Below, piece by piece: positions 1 to 8,180 of a DNA stretch of 64,000 nucleotides (position 1 is its first letter; the number at the start of each line of letters is the position of its first letter). Under the pieces are notes generated by a model that was not told the DNA's origin, ran no database searches, and worked only from the letters and a program-made list of their open reading frames with translations. Origin of the DNA: Trebonia kvetii (GTDB lineage Bacteria; Actinomycetota; Actinomycetes; Streptosporangiales; Streptosporangiaceae). The position numbers and the translations under genes are program-made. Where the stretch lies: assembly GCF_007827045.1 (NCBI RefSeq), contig NZ_RPFW01000011.1:124001-188000 (forward strand). Direction: 5' to 3'.

Positions 1-309
1 CGCGGCGGCCTGCTCCCCGGCGGCCGTTCCCTCCGTGGCGGAGCGGACCGCGGCGAGCACCGCGCCCGACCTGATCACCCGCGCCAGGTCGGGCAGGGAC
101 GGATCGCCCCAGATCGGCGTGCCGCGCCGGTAGCGGGCGGGGACCGGATCGCCGTCCGTGTACCAGCCGATGCCGAAGCCGTCGGCGTTGACCGTACCGT
201 ACCGCTGCCGCCGGGGCGCCCAGGCCTGCCGGAACAGGGAATGCGGCGGGTCGGTAAGCAGTGACCGCAGCGTGGCTGGCGGCCCCAGATACGCCAGGTG
301 ACGGCACAT
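1..309 (-). CDS. egtC: EgtC, gamma-glutamyl-hercynylcysteine sulfoxide amidohydrolase (N-terminal part, cut by window edge)
   Basis: Translation from the ATG at 309 begins MCRHLAYLGPP. Cys2 is the expected N-terminal nucleophile of class II glutamine amidotransferase-fold hydrolases, and a NADGFGIGWY segment follows. EgtC removes the glutamate from gamma-glutamyl hercynylcysteine sulfoxide in ergothioneine synthesis. Only about 103 codons lie inside the window; the rest runs off the left edge. The start overlaps the egtB stop by one base (TGATG), so the gene is third in an egtA-egtB-egtC operon. egtD and egtE would be expected next, outside the window. Confidence 0.9.
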   Translation of the reverse strand, partial: MCRHLAYLGPPATLRSLLTDPPHSLFRQAWAPRRQRYGTVNADGFGIGWYTDGDPVPARYRRGTPIWGDPSLPDLARVIRSGAVLAAVRSATEGTAAGEQAAA

Positions 310-1739
310 CAGGCCCGCTCCCCAGCGGCCGTCACGCCGCCGCGACGCGGTGCGGGCGGCACGTTCGCCGAGCGGGCGGTGCGGAAGCCGGCGAAGATCT
401 GCCGCCTGATCGGGTAGTCCCAGTTCCGGAACGTCCCGCGGCAGGCAACCGGGGACACGCCGAACGCGCCGCCGCGCAGCACCTTGTACTCGGGACCGAA
501 GAACACCTCCGAGTACTCCTTGTACGGCCACGCCGTGAACCCCGGGTAGGGCAGGAAGTCGGAACTCGTCCACTCCCACACGTCGCCGATCAGCTGCCGC
601 GCGCCGCAGGGCGCCGCGCCGTCGGGGTAGGCGCCGGCGAGCGCGGGCCGCAGGTGCCGCTGGCCGAGGTTGGCCCGTGTCGGTGACCAGTCCTCGTCGC
701 CCCACGGGTACCGGCGGGACCGTCCGGCCGCGGGGTCCCAGCGCGCCGCCTTCTCCCATTCGGCCTCGGTCGGCAGCCGCCGGCCGGCCCACCGGGCGTA
801 CGCGTCGGCCTCGTACCAGCACACGTGCAGCACCGGCTCGCCCGGCACCACCGGCTCGGTCACGCCGAACGACCGGCGAACCCACTCGCCATCCCACGAC
901 CAGAACAGCGGCGCGCTGAGCCCGGCGCGCTGCCGGTGCGCCCATCCGTCCGCCGTCCACAGCCGCGGGTCGTCATAGCCGCCCGCGGCGATGAACTCCG
1001 CGTAGGCGGCGTTGGTGACCGGTGTCGTGTCCAGCCAGAAGCCGGGCACGTCGACCTGGTGCGCGGGCCGCTCGTTGTCCAGCGCCCACGGCTCGGCCGA
1101 GGTGCCCATAGTGAACTGGCCGCCCGGCACGTGCACCTCGGCGGGCAGCGCCGCAGCGTCGGCCGGCGCGGCGGGCGGCGGCGCCGTCAGCGCCGCGGGG
1201 CCCGACCGCAGCTGATGCGTGGCGAGCATCGTCTCGTCGTGCTGCGCCTCGTGCTGCGCGACCATCCCGAACGCGAAACCGGCGTGCGCGAGGTCGGCAC
1301 CGAAACCGACGGGCTCGCCGTACGGCAGGTGCATCCGCTCGATGAGGTCAAGCACCCGGCCGCGGACCTCAGTGCCGTAGCGGCGCGCCTCGCGCGGCGT
1401 CAGCAGCGGCAGCGTGGGCCGCTCGGCTCGCGGGTGCTCGAACGCGTCGTACAGCGGGTCGATCTCCGGGTGCATGGGGTCGCGGCCGCCGACCGCGCGA
1501 AGCAGCCACAGTTCCTCCTGGTTGGCGACGTGGGCGAGATCCCACACCAGCGGTGACATCAGCGGCGAGTGCTGCTTGACCAGGTCGGCGTCGTCCACGC
1601 TCGACGTGAGCAGCGTGGTGCGGTCTCGTGCCGCGAGCAGTTCGGCCACGGCCGCCTCCCGCAGCGCGTCTCCGGTCGCCTGAGCGTCCGGCGACGCCAC
1701 GGCCGGTGATGCTTGTGTGCGGCCTGTGGGCTGTGTCAT
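309..1739 (-). CDS. egtB: EgtB, hercynine oxygenase (iron-dependent sulfoxide synthase)
   Basis: This 476-aa protein has an N-terminal DinB-like four-helix domain followed by a C-terminal formylglycine-generating-enzyme/sulfatase-modifying fold. Likely iron ligands are His70 (WDLAHVAN) and the pair His163/His167 in QHEAQHDETML, the HxxxH pattern of EgtB. The family joins gamma-glutamylcysteine to hercynine with O2 and Fe(II). The C-terminal half has the expected GGQFTMGT, RLPTEAEWEKAAR and VLRGGAF segments. The start ATG overlaps the egtA stop by 4 bp (ATGA), supporting translational coupling. A distant homologue class, SenA, makes selenoneine; operon position with egtA and egtC argues this copy is a true EgtB. 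Confidence 0.93.
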   Translation of the reverse strand: MTQPTGRTQASPAVASPDAQATGDALREAAVAELLAARDRTTLLTSSVDDADLVKQHSPLMSPLVWDLAHVANQEELWLLRAVGGRDPMHPEIDPLYDAFEHPRAERPTLPLLTPREARRYGTEVRGRVLDLIERMHLPYGEPVGFGADLAHAGFAFGMVAQHEAQHDETMLATHQLRSGPAALTAPPPAAPADAAALPAEVHVPGGQFTMGTSAEPWALDNERPAHQVDVPGFWLDTTPVTNAAYAEFIAAGGYDDPRLWTADGWAHRQRAGLSAPLFWSWDGEWVRRSFGVTEPVVPGEPVLHVCWYEADAYARWAGRRLPTEAEWEKAARWDPAAGRSRRYPWGDEDWSPTRANLGQRHLRPALAGAYPDGAAPCGARQLIGDVWEWTSSDFLPYPGFTAWPYKEYSEVFFGPEYKVLRGGAFGVSPVACRGTFRNWDYPIRRQIFAGFRTARSANVPPAPRRGGVTAAGERA

Positions 1740-3256
1740 GCGAACTCCTCAATTAGGTCGTCGGCCGGACATCGGTCCTTGCTCACGTACTGCGCGCTGA
1801 AGGCGTCGACGGCCGCCGCGATCGAGGCGGGAACGGCCATCCGGTCCAGCGCTTCCCGCGCCACGGCGAAACACTCCCTGCTCGCCCCGCCGATCGCCGG
1901 GTCCGCCGGGCCGAACCGGGCAGCGCGCACCCACGGCTCGATCGCGGCGCTATCGCTCGCCGCGCTGCCGTCCCAGAGCGGAGTGAGCGCGGCGAGCGCG
2001 GCCTCGCCGGCCGTCGCGTCGGCAAGCAGCGCCGCCGTGACGGCGAGCGGGACGATCCACCCGTCGCCGGGCTGCGCGTCGATCATGCGCAGCTCGAAGT
2101 GCCCGCGCGGTCGCACCGGCGGGAACAGCGTCGACAGGTGGTATTCCAGGTCGCTGGTGGTCGGATGCCGCGGCTGGCCGCGACTGGATCCGCGCAGGCC
2201 CGCGCGGATCCAGTCGCGCAGCGTCAGTCCCGGGGGCGCCGACCAGTCGGCGGAATCGGGATTGCGCACGCACATCAGGTCGGCGTCGAGCGCGTAGCTG
2301 GCCCAGGCGGCGCGCGGGTCGCCGTTGAGACGAGGCGGCCGGGTGCGCCGCGGGTCCATCTGCGTCCACACCTGCTGCCGGGAGGAGACCCAGCCGGTGG
2401 GTTTGCCGTCGCGCAGCGGCGAGTTCGCGAAGGCGGCGACGAGCACCGGCCCCGCCGCGTGCAGCAGCCGCCAGCGGTGGCGGTAGCCGTCCGGCCCGTC
2501 CGAGTCGTCTCCCGCGTCCAGGCAGACCTGGACCGACGCGGTGCCGCACATCATCTGACGGCCCCACGGCCCGCCCCGGTCGAAGAACTCCTCCATCGCC
2601 GCGTACCGCGGCAGGTCGAGGACCCGGCGGGGAGAGCGCAGCGGATCGAGGCCGATCCCGGCGAGCTCGAGGCCGTCGGCGGCCAGTGCGGCGCGCAGCG
2701 CGGCGAGATCGGCGACCGTGGCGTCGACCAGGCCCGCCAGCGAATCGGCGGGTTGCGAGCTCAGCTCAAGCTGCCCGCCGGGCTCGGTCGTGAGCAGCGC
2801 CCCGGAAGGCAGGATTCCGGGCCGTGCGGTTGTGGGGAGCTCGGGCCAGTCGCGTTTTCCCGCGTTATGTGCCTGTTGACCCCGCTTATCAGGACTTTTC
2901 CCGTAAAGTCCGTCCCGGCCCCGTTTCTCCTGATCTCCTGCTTCCCGATCAGGCCTGTCCGGGACCCGTTCTCCCCTGCTCTGTTTCTCGCGGCCGGGCT
3001 TTACCCGGCCGGGATCTCCCCGATTCTGTTCTGCACCGCCCCGATCGCGCGCCCCTCGGTTCCCGTCCGGTTCCCGTTCCGCGGCGCCGAAAGCGGCCAC
3101 GGCGGCCGCCAGCCGCCCCGCCGCCACCGGAAGGGCGGGATCGCGCACGTCCCGCACCAGCCACTCGAGCTCGACCCCGGTCCGCCGCGGCGGCCCGGTC
3201 TTCAGGCAGATGCCGTGGATATGACCGGCCGCCTGGTCCTCATCGATGACCGTCAT
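1736..3256 (-). CDS. egtA: EgtA, glutamate-cysteine ligase, with a ~77-residue in-frame insert
   Basis: This is a 506-aa GCS2-type ligase making gamma-glutamylcysteine for ergothioneine. Recognisable segments are the N-terminal GVELEWLV strand, the TTEPGGQLELSS nucleotide/substrate motif (about residues 157-168) and a RPRGHFELRMIDAQP segment near the C-terminus. It is first in the egtABC operon, about 220 bp downstream of selD on the same strand. Unusually, residues about 60-136 form a Gly/Arg/Asp/Lys-rich hydrophilic stretch between the first strand and the EPGGQ motif, where family members are normally continuous. The matching DNA (2849-3079) has AT-ending codons unlike the rest and contains three hairpins. 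The enzyme core appears intact, so function is probably retained. Confidence 0.88.
   Translation of the reverse strand: MTVIDEDQAAGHIHGICLKTGPPRRTGVELEWLVRDVRDPALPVAAGRLAAAVAAFGAAEREPDGNRGARDRGGAEQNRGDPGRVKPGREKQSRGERVPDRPDREAGDQEKRGRDGLYGKSPDKRGQQAHNAGKRDWPELPTTARPGILPSGALLTTEPGGQLELSSQPADSLAGLVDATVADLAALRAALAADGLELAGIGLDPLRSPRRVLDLPRYAAMEEFFDRGGPWGRQMMCGTASVQVCLDAGDDSDGPDGYRHRWRLLHAAGPVLVAAFANSPLRDGKPTGWVSSRQQVWTQMDPRRTRPPRLNGDPRAAWASYALDADLMCVRNPDSADWSAPPGLTLRDWIRAGLRGSSRGQPRHPTTSDLEYHLSTLFPPVRPRGHFELRMIDAQPGDGWIVPLAVTAALLADATAGEAALAALTPLWDGSAASDSAAIEPWVRAARFGPADPAIGGASRECFAVAREALDRMAVPASIAAAVDAFSAQYVSKDRCPADDLIEEFA
2849..3079. repeat. Palindrome-bearing in-frame insertion within egtA
   Basis: Three short perfect hairpins lie in the part of egtA with no family counterpart: GGACTTT/AAAGTCC (2892-2898 with 2905-2911), CCTGATC/GATCAGG (2929-2935 with 2947-2953) and GGCCGGG/CCCGGCC (2992-2998 with 3004-3010). 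Codons such as CTT, AAA, AGT, CCT, GAT and CAA are frequent here, unlike neighbouring GC-ending codons. A direct repeat of CGGTTCCCGT follows near 3057-3078. The stretch looks like formerly non-coding palindromic DNA read in frame. Boundaries are approximate. Confidence 0.6.
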
Positions 3257-3480
3257 GGTTTCACCGTAACCCGAGGGTCTGACATTCCTGGGCGCTGGGG
3301 AGTTCGCATGCCCGATTAGTCCCGCGGTGCCCGCCGTCCGTTACACGCCCGCGCCGACCCGCCATCGCAGGTAACCGGCGGTGTGCCGGCCGGACGGGCC
3401 GGGTGCCGCCCTGGCGCAGAATTTCCCTTCAATTCATTCGGGTGCCCGCGGGGTCGCGGGAGATGCCGACGAGGCAGCCG

Positions 3481-4581
3481 TCATGGATTGACGGTGATGC
3501 GCCCGGCGGGCCCCGGCTCCACCCGCCCGATGACAGCCGCCGCGAGCGTGGACCGCGAAGTGAGCTCGGCCACCAGCGCGTCCGGCGCGGCGGTCGCGAG
3601 GAGCAGCCCGCCCGACGTCTGCGCGTCGCGCAGCAGCACGGCCACGTCGGCGGGCACGGCGTCGGAGAACGACACCCAGGGCTCGAGGTAGGACATGTTG
3701 TTCCGGGTGCCGCCCGACACGTAGCCGGCCGCGGTGAGCTCGAGCGCACCGGGCAGCAGCGGAACGGCCCCGGCGGACACCGCCGCGGACACCCCGCTCG
3801 CCCGGAGCATCCGGTGCAGATGGCCGAGAAGTGAGAAACCGGTCACGTCGGTGGCCGCGGTCACACCGCAGGCAAGCGCAGCCTCGCTGGCCGCGGCGTT
3901 CAGCGTGGTCATCGACGCGACGGCGGCCCGCAGGACGTCGGCGGGCGCCGCGCCGCGCTTGTGCGCGGTGGCCACCACGCCGGTGCCGATGGCCTTGGTG
4001 AGCACCAGGGCGTCGCCGGGCCGCGCGGCGTCGATGGTGAACAGGCGGTCAGGGGAGGCGAGGCCGACGACCGCCATGCCGTACTTGGGCTCGGGATCGT
4101 CGATGGTGTGCCCGCCAACCACCAGGCAGCCGGCCGACGCGGCGACCGAGGCACCGCCGCGCAGCACGTCGGCGAGGATGGACAGCGGCAGCGTCTCGCC
4201 CGGCCACGCGGTCAGGTTCAGCGCCAGCAGCGGACGGCCGCCCATCGCGTACACATCGGACAGCGCGTTCGCCGCGGCGATTCGCCCCCAGTCGCCCGGG
4301 TCGTCGACGATCGGCGTGAAGAAGTCGGTGGTGAGCACCAGCGCGCGTTCGTCGTCGAGTCGCAGCACCGCGGCGTCGTCACCCTCGGCCGCGCCAACGA
4401 GCAGGTCGCCCGCCGCCAGCGCGGAAGGGCCGCCAGGGGTGGCGCCGGCCGCACCGAGCACGCCGGGCCCGAGGGAAGCCATAAGCTCGTCCAGAGCAGA
4501 CAGTGGTAGCTTGCACGCACAGCCGGCGCCGTGGGACAACGAGGTGAGCCGGATGGCAGCGGTGTCAGGCTGGGCAGTCAT
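3481..4581 (-). CDS. selD: Selenophosphate synthetase (selenide, water dikinase)
   Basis: This 366-aa protein makes selenophosphate from selenide and ATP. The N-terminal SHGAGCACK motif gives Cys21, Cys23 and Lys24, matching the catalytic Cys/Lys loop of SelD. Downstream are the AIRS-type segments LTTDFFTPIVDDP, AAANALSDVYAMGG and GGHTIDDPEPKYGMAV. I chose the ATG at 4581 (MTAQPDT) over the upstream in-frame ATG at 4617 because it sits just before the family start and has a GGTGG element upstream. No selA, selB, tRNA-Sec or ybbB is visible in the window. The next gene downstream is egtA, a neighbourhood reminiscent of selenoneine loci where a SelD homologue (SenC) accompanies an EgtB homologue. 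Selenocysteine synthesis elsewhere in the genome is the simpler role. Confidence 0.93.
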   Translation of the reverse strand: MTAQPDTAAIRLTSLSHGAGCACKLPLSALDELMASLGPGVLGAAGATPGGPSALAAGDLLVGAAEGDDAAVLRLDDERALVLTTDFFTPIVDDPGDWGRIAAANALSDVYAMGGRPLLALNLTAWPGETLPLSILADVLRGGASVAASAGCLVVGGHTIDDPEPKYGMAVVGLASPDRLFTIDAARPGDALVLTKAIGTGVVATAHKRGAAPADVLRAAVASMTTLNAAASEAALACGVTAATDVTGFSLLGHLHRMLRASGVSAAVSAGAVPLLPGALELTAAGYVSGGTRNNMSYLEPWVSFSDAVPADVAVLLRDAQTSGGLLLATAAPDALVAELTSRSTLAAAVIGRVEPGPAGRITVNP

Positions 4582-4756
4582 GGTGCCACCGTATGCCGGC
4601 GCCCACGTGGCCGCCATGTCGCCGAATAACGGGTCCGCACGCGGTTAACTGTCACCGGCCGAAGAAGCAGTCGGCTACGGAGAATCGCGGGTCATAACAC
4701 GCCGTCATGTCAACGAGGACTGGTGTGGTCGCGCCGGTATGCCAGGATGAAGGGCG

Positions 4757-5956
4757 ATGAGAGTACCGTCCATGAGGTTTCCGCACGTCAGGCGGGGTAA
4801 GGCCGAAGAGCCGCCCGGCATTGTCGGCGTTGCGCGTGTCGACCTTAGGACCAAGGTGCTCGTGCGCCGGCTGGAGCCGGGTGACATCGCTGTCATCGAC
4901 CACGCCGACCTGGACCGGGTGTCCGCCGACGAGCTGATCGCCTGCCGGGTGGCAGCCGTGGTGAACGCCGCGAAGTCGGTCACCGGCCGGTACCCGAACC
5001 TCGGGCCGCGGCTGCTGCTCGAGGCCGGCATCCCGCTCATTGACGACGTGGGCGCCGAGGTGCTGTCCCGGATCGCTGACGGCGCCACGGTCCGCCTCGA
5101 CAAGGACGTCCTGTACAACGCCAGGGACCAGGTCCTGGCCAAGGGCGTGCTGATGACCGAGGAGACGCTGGACGCGGCGATGGAGGACGCCAACGCCGGC
5201 GTCCCCACCCAGATCGACTCGTTCGCCGCCAACACCCTGGAATTCCTGCGGCGCGAGCGCGACATGCTCACCCACGGCATCGACGTGCCAAGGCTCACCA
5301 CCCGCATGCTGGACAAGCACGTCCTCGTCGTGGTGCGCGGCTACCGCTACCGCGAGGACCTGCGGGCGCTTCGCCCCTACATCCGCGAGTACCGGCCGGT
5401 ACTGCTCGCCGTGGACGCCGGCGCGGACGCGCTGCTCGAGGCCGGGTACCGGCCGCACGTGATCATCGGCGACATGGACTCGGTGTCCGATGAGGCGCTC
5501 CAAGTCGGCGCGGAACTGGTGGTGCACGCCTACCCGGACGGCCGCGCGCCCGGCATGGGCAGGCTGCGCGGCCTCGGCCTCGACGGCGTGTCGCTGCCGG
5601 CGCCAGGCACCAGCGAGGACGTGGCGCTGCTGGTAGCCGACGCCTGCGGCGCCAGCCTGATCGCGGTCGTTGGCACCCACTGGACTCTCGAGGAGTTCCT
5701 CGACAAGGGCCGTCCCGGCATGGCCTCGACGTTCCTCACCCACCTGCGGGTCGGCAGCAAGCTGGTGAACGCCAGGGGCGTGCACCAGCTATACCAGAGC
5801 CGCATCTCCGGATGGGCCCTCGCCGCGCTGATGATCGCGGCCGCGGTCACCATCGGCGTGGCCATCGCCTACTCGCCCACCGGGCCGATCCTCGGCAACT
5901 GGATCAGCGCTACCTGGCACACGTTCGCCTACTGGTTTACAGGACTGTTCAAGTGA
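4757..5956 (+). CDS. steA: SteA-like septation protein (TPPK-like domain, C-terminal membrane anchor)
   Basis: This 399-aa protein resembles mycobacterial Rv1697 and corynebacterial SteA, which pairs with SteB to act in cell separation at the septum. The middle (about residues 190-300) carries thiamin-pyrophosphokinase-like motifs such as VDAGADALLEAG and IIGDMDSVSDEA. A single membrane helix near residues 355-375 (ALAALMIAAAVTIGVAIAY) is followed by a short tail. The start ATG at 4757 follows AGGATGAAGGG. The stop overlaps the next gene's GTG by 4 bp. It heads an envelope-related operon through 11575. In many actinobacteria recN precedes it; here selD lies divergently upstream. Confidence 0.87.
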   Translation: MRVPSMRFPHVRRGKAEEPPGIVGVARVDLRTKVLVRRLEPGDIAVIDHADLDRVSADELIACRVAAVVNAAKSVTGRYPNLGPRLLLEAGIPLIDDVGAEVLSRIADGATVRLDKDVLYNARDQVLAKGVLMTEETLDAAMEDANAGVPTQIDSFAANTLEFLRRERDMLTHGIDVPRLTTRMLDKHVLVVVRGYRYREDLRALRPYIREYRPVLLAVDAGADALLEAGYRPHVIIGDMDSVSDEALQVGAELVVHAYPDGRAPGMGRLRGLGLDGVSLPAPGTSEDVALLVADACGASLIAVVGTHWTLEEFLDKGRPGMASTFLTHLRVGSKLVNARGVHQLYQSRISGWALAALMIAAAVTIGVAIAYSPTGPILGNWISATWHTFAYWFTGLFK

Positions 5957-7017
5957 TCGACTTCCGCTACCACCTTGTCTCGATCGTCGCGGTGTTCCTC
6001 GCCCTCGCGATCGGGATCGTCCTCGGCTCGACCGAGCTGCAGGGCCACACCATTGACGTGCTCAGGTCCTCGAGCAACTCGCTGACGAACCAGCTGAACG
6101 CGGTCAGGGCGGACCGCGACAGATACCAGACGCTGTCCGGTGCGAGCGATTCGTTCCTGACCGCCGCGGAGCCGAAGCTGCTCGACGGCACGCTGTCCGG
6201 CCAGCGGCTCGTGATCGTGACCGAGCCGGGCGCGCCGTCGGCGGTCGTCAACGGGATCAAGCAGGCGGCGGGGACCGCGGGAGCCACGGTCACCGGCACG
6301 GTGGCGCTGCAGCCGAAGTTCAACGACCTGTCGGGGACGACCCGGTCCAGCCTGAACGCGATCAACGCGCAGTTCGCCTCGCACGACAGCACCGTGCTCG
6401 ACCCGGCCGCGGACAGCCAGACCATGTACCAGCAGCAGGCGGCGCAGCTGATCGCCACCGCGATACTCAACCAGAGCGCGGGCCAGGCCGGGCTGGCTGT
6501 CGCCGACGCGCAGGGCCTGCTCAGCGCCTATGCGCAGGCGGGCTACCTGACCATCAGCGGTGCGCCGACGAACCGGGCCACGCTCGCCGTCATCGTCACC
6601 TCGGCAAGCGCGCCGACCGCGGCCGCGAGCGACCCGGGCAACCAGGTGCTGCTCGCGGTTGCCGCGGAGTTCGCGACGCAGAGCGCGGCCACCCTGGTGG
6701 CAGGCTCAGTCGCGGCCTCCTCCCAGCAGGGCAACGCCATGGCGGTGCTGCGCAGCAGCAGCGTCTCCGGTGAGGTGTCGAGCGTGGACAACGCGGACAC
6801 GGTGCTCGGCCAGATCGTCACCATGTGGGCACTCGGCGATCAGCTGGCGGGCCTGAAGCCAAACAGCTACGGTATTTCGGGTGCGTCCGCGGTGGGCCCG
6901 GTGACCCCGGTAGCGTCGACTGAGCCGACCGTGTCGCAGTCGCCGACAGCCACGTCGACACCAAAGGCATCGAATACGCCGACGGGAAAGCCCACCAAGA
7001 CCGTGAAGAAGAGTTGA
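5953..7017 (+). CDS. mctB: MctB/SteB-like membrane-anchored protein (copper transporter family)
   Basis: This 354-aa protein starts with GTG at 5953 (GTGA overlap with steA) and reads VIDFRYHLVSIVAVFLALAIGIVLGS, the characteristic N-terminus of the Rv1698 family: a single membrane helix followed by a coiled-coil (about residues 30-60) and a periplasmic domain. Mycobacterial MctB was linked to copper homeostasis and pore formation, and the corynebacterial orthologue SteB is the partner of SteA in septation. The last ~45 residues are Ser/Thr/Pro/Lys-rich and probably disordered. Adjacency to steA is the conserved arrangement. Confidence 0.87.
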   Translation: MIDFRYHLVSIVAVFLALAIGIVLGSTELQGHTIDVLRSSSNSLTNQLNAVRADRDRYQTLSGASDSFLTAAEPKLLDGTLSGQRLVIVTEPGAPSAVVNGIKQAAGTAGATVTGTVALQPKFNDLSGTTRSSLNAINAQFASHDSTVLDPAADSQTMYQQQAAQLIATAILNQSAGQAGLAVADAQGLLSAYAQAGYLTISGAPTNRATLAVIVTSASAPTAAASDPGNQVLLAVAAEFATQSAATLVAGSVAASSQQGNAMAVLRSSSVSGEVSSVDNADTVLGQIVTMWALGDQLAGLKPNSYGISGASAVGPVTPVASTEPTVSQSPTATSTPKASNTPTGKPTKTVKKS

Positions 7018-7082
7018 GACACGGTGGATAACAGCAAGAAGCCGCCGCGTCCGCGGCGCCTCTCGCGTAGCAGGGCGGCGGC

Positions 7083-8180
7083 GTGCTAGCCCGCGGCCCC
7101 GTGCGAGCTGGCCCCTTGGTAGCCGGCCCCTTGGTAGCCGGCACAGTGGCGGCGCTCGCGGCTCGCGGCGCCTACGCCGGGCTGCGGCGCAGGCCCCCGG
7201 CCGGGGAGAAGACCTGGACCCGCACCAACCACCGGGGCGAACTCGTCACGCTGCTTGAGGGCCCCGCGGTGGCGCTCGGCGTGGTCGCCGGGACCCTGGG
7301 CGCCAGCCGTCGTGACCTGGCGGTCACGACCGCAACCCTCGGCGCGCTCGGCTTCGGCGTGCTCGATGACCTGCGCGGCTCGGGCAAGCGCCGCGGACTG
7401 CGCGGGCATCTCGGGGCGCTCGCGCACGGCGAGGTCACCACCGGCGCCGTCAAGCTGGCCGGCCTGGCCGTCACCGGCCTGGGCGCCGCGCTCATCGACG
7501 GCGGCGACCCGGCGGACGTGGCGATCAACGCCGGGCTCATCGCCGGCGCCGCGAACCTGCTCAACCTTTTCGACCTGCGTCCCGGCCGTGCCATCAAGGT
7601 CGCCACCGGCACCGCCGCCCTCATCGCGGGCACCGCCGTGCTCGCCGGCGACGGCTCGCCGCGCGGCATCGCCGCCGTCGCCGCCCCGGCCGGCGCCGCG
7701 CTCGCCTTGCTGCCCGAGGACCTCGCCGAGCGGGCCATGCTCGGCGACGCGGGCGCCAACGCCCTCGGCGCCGCCCTCGGCGCGTCGGCGGCCCGGACGC
7801 TGCCGCGGCCCGCGCGCGCCGGCCTGCTGGTCGCGATCGTCGCGCTGACCCTGGCGAGCGAGAAGGTCAGCTTCACCCGGGTGATCGAGCGGACGCCCCC
7901 GTTGCGCTGGCTTGACATGCTCGGACGGCGTCCCGTGCCGCGCGCGGTACCGCTCACCAATGGCCCGCTCACCGGCGACCCGCTCACCGCGCCGCCTGTC
8001 CAGGCGGCTCCTGTCGCGGCGGACCAGGTCCACCGCGGCCAGCTGCCGATGATGACGACGCCCGCCTCGCGGCGCCGGCCGCCGGGTCGGCATCGCAGGG
8101 CGGCGGAGGGGGACAGCCGCAACCGTTCGGGCGGATGGATTTTGGCTTTGCTCAAGCCGCCAGCGCGACAGGAGCCGTGA
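7083..8180 (+). CDS. MraY/WecA-like polyprenyl-phosphate sugar-1-phosphate transferase family membrane protein
   Basis: This 365-aa polytopic membrane protein retains the acidic motifs of the glycosyltransferase-4 (MraY/WecA) superfamily: VLDDLRGSGKRRGLRGH, NLLNLFDLRPGRAIK and AMLGDAGANALGA. Such enzymes move a sugar-1-phosphate onto a lipid carrier; the substrate is unknown. About 40 C-terminal residues are basic and disordered. The start is unsettled: GTG at 7083 is used here. A short reading frame from GTG 7024 (VDNSKKPPRPRRLS) stops at 7089 in another frame and may be a leader or a shifted N-terminus. The stop overlaps murJ by 4 bp. The gene lies between mctB and murJ, consistent with a cell-envelope role. 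Confidence 0.75.
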   Translation: MLARGPVRAGPLVAGPLVAGTVAALAARGAYAGLRRRPPAGEKTWTRTNHRGELVTLLEGPAVALGVVAGTLGASRRDLAVTTATLGALGFGVLDDLRGSGKRRGLRGHLGALAHGEVTTGAVKLAGLAVTGLGAALIDGGDPADVAINAGLIAGAANLLNLFDLRPGRAIKVATGTAALIAGTAVLAGDGSPRGIAAVAAPAGAALALLPEDLAERAMLGDAGANALGAALGASAARTLPRPARAGLLVAIVALTLASEKVSFTRVIERTPPLRWLDMLGRRPVPRAVPLTNGPLTGDPLTAPPVQAAPVAADQVHRGQLPMMTTPASRRRPPGRHRRAAEGDSRNRSGGWILALLKPPARQEP

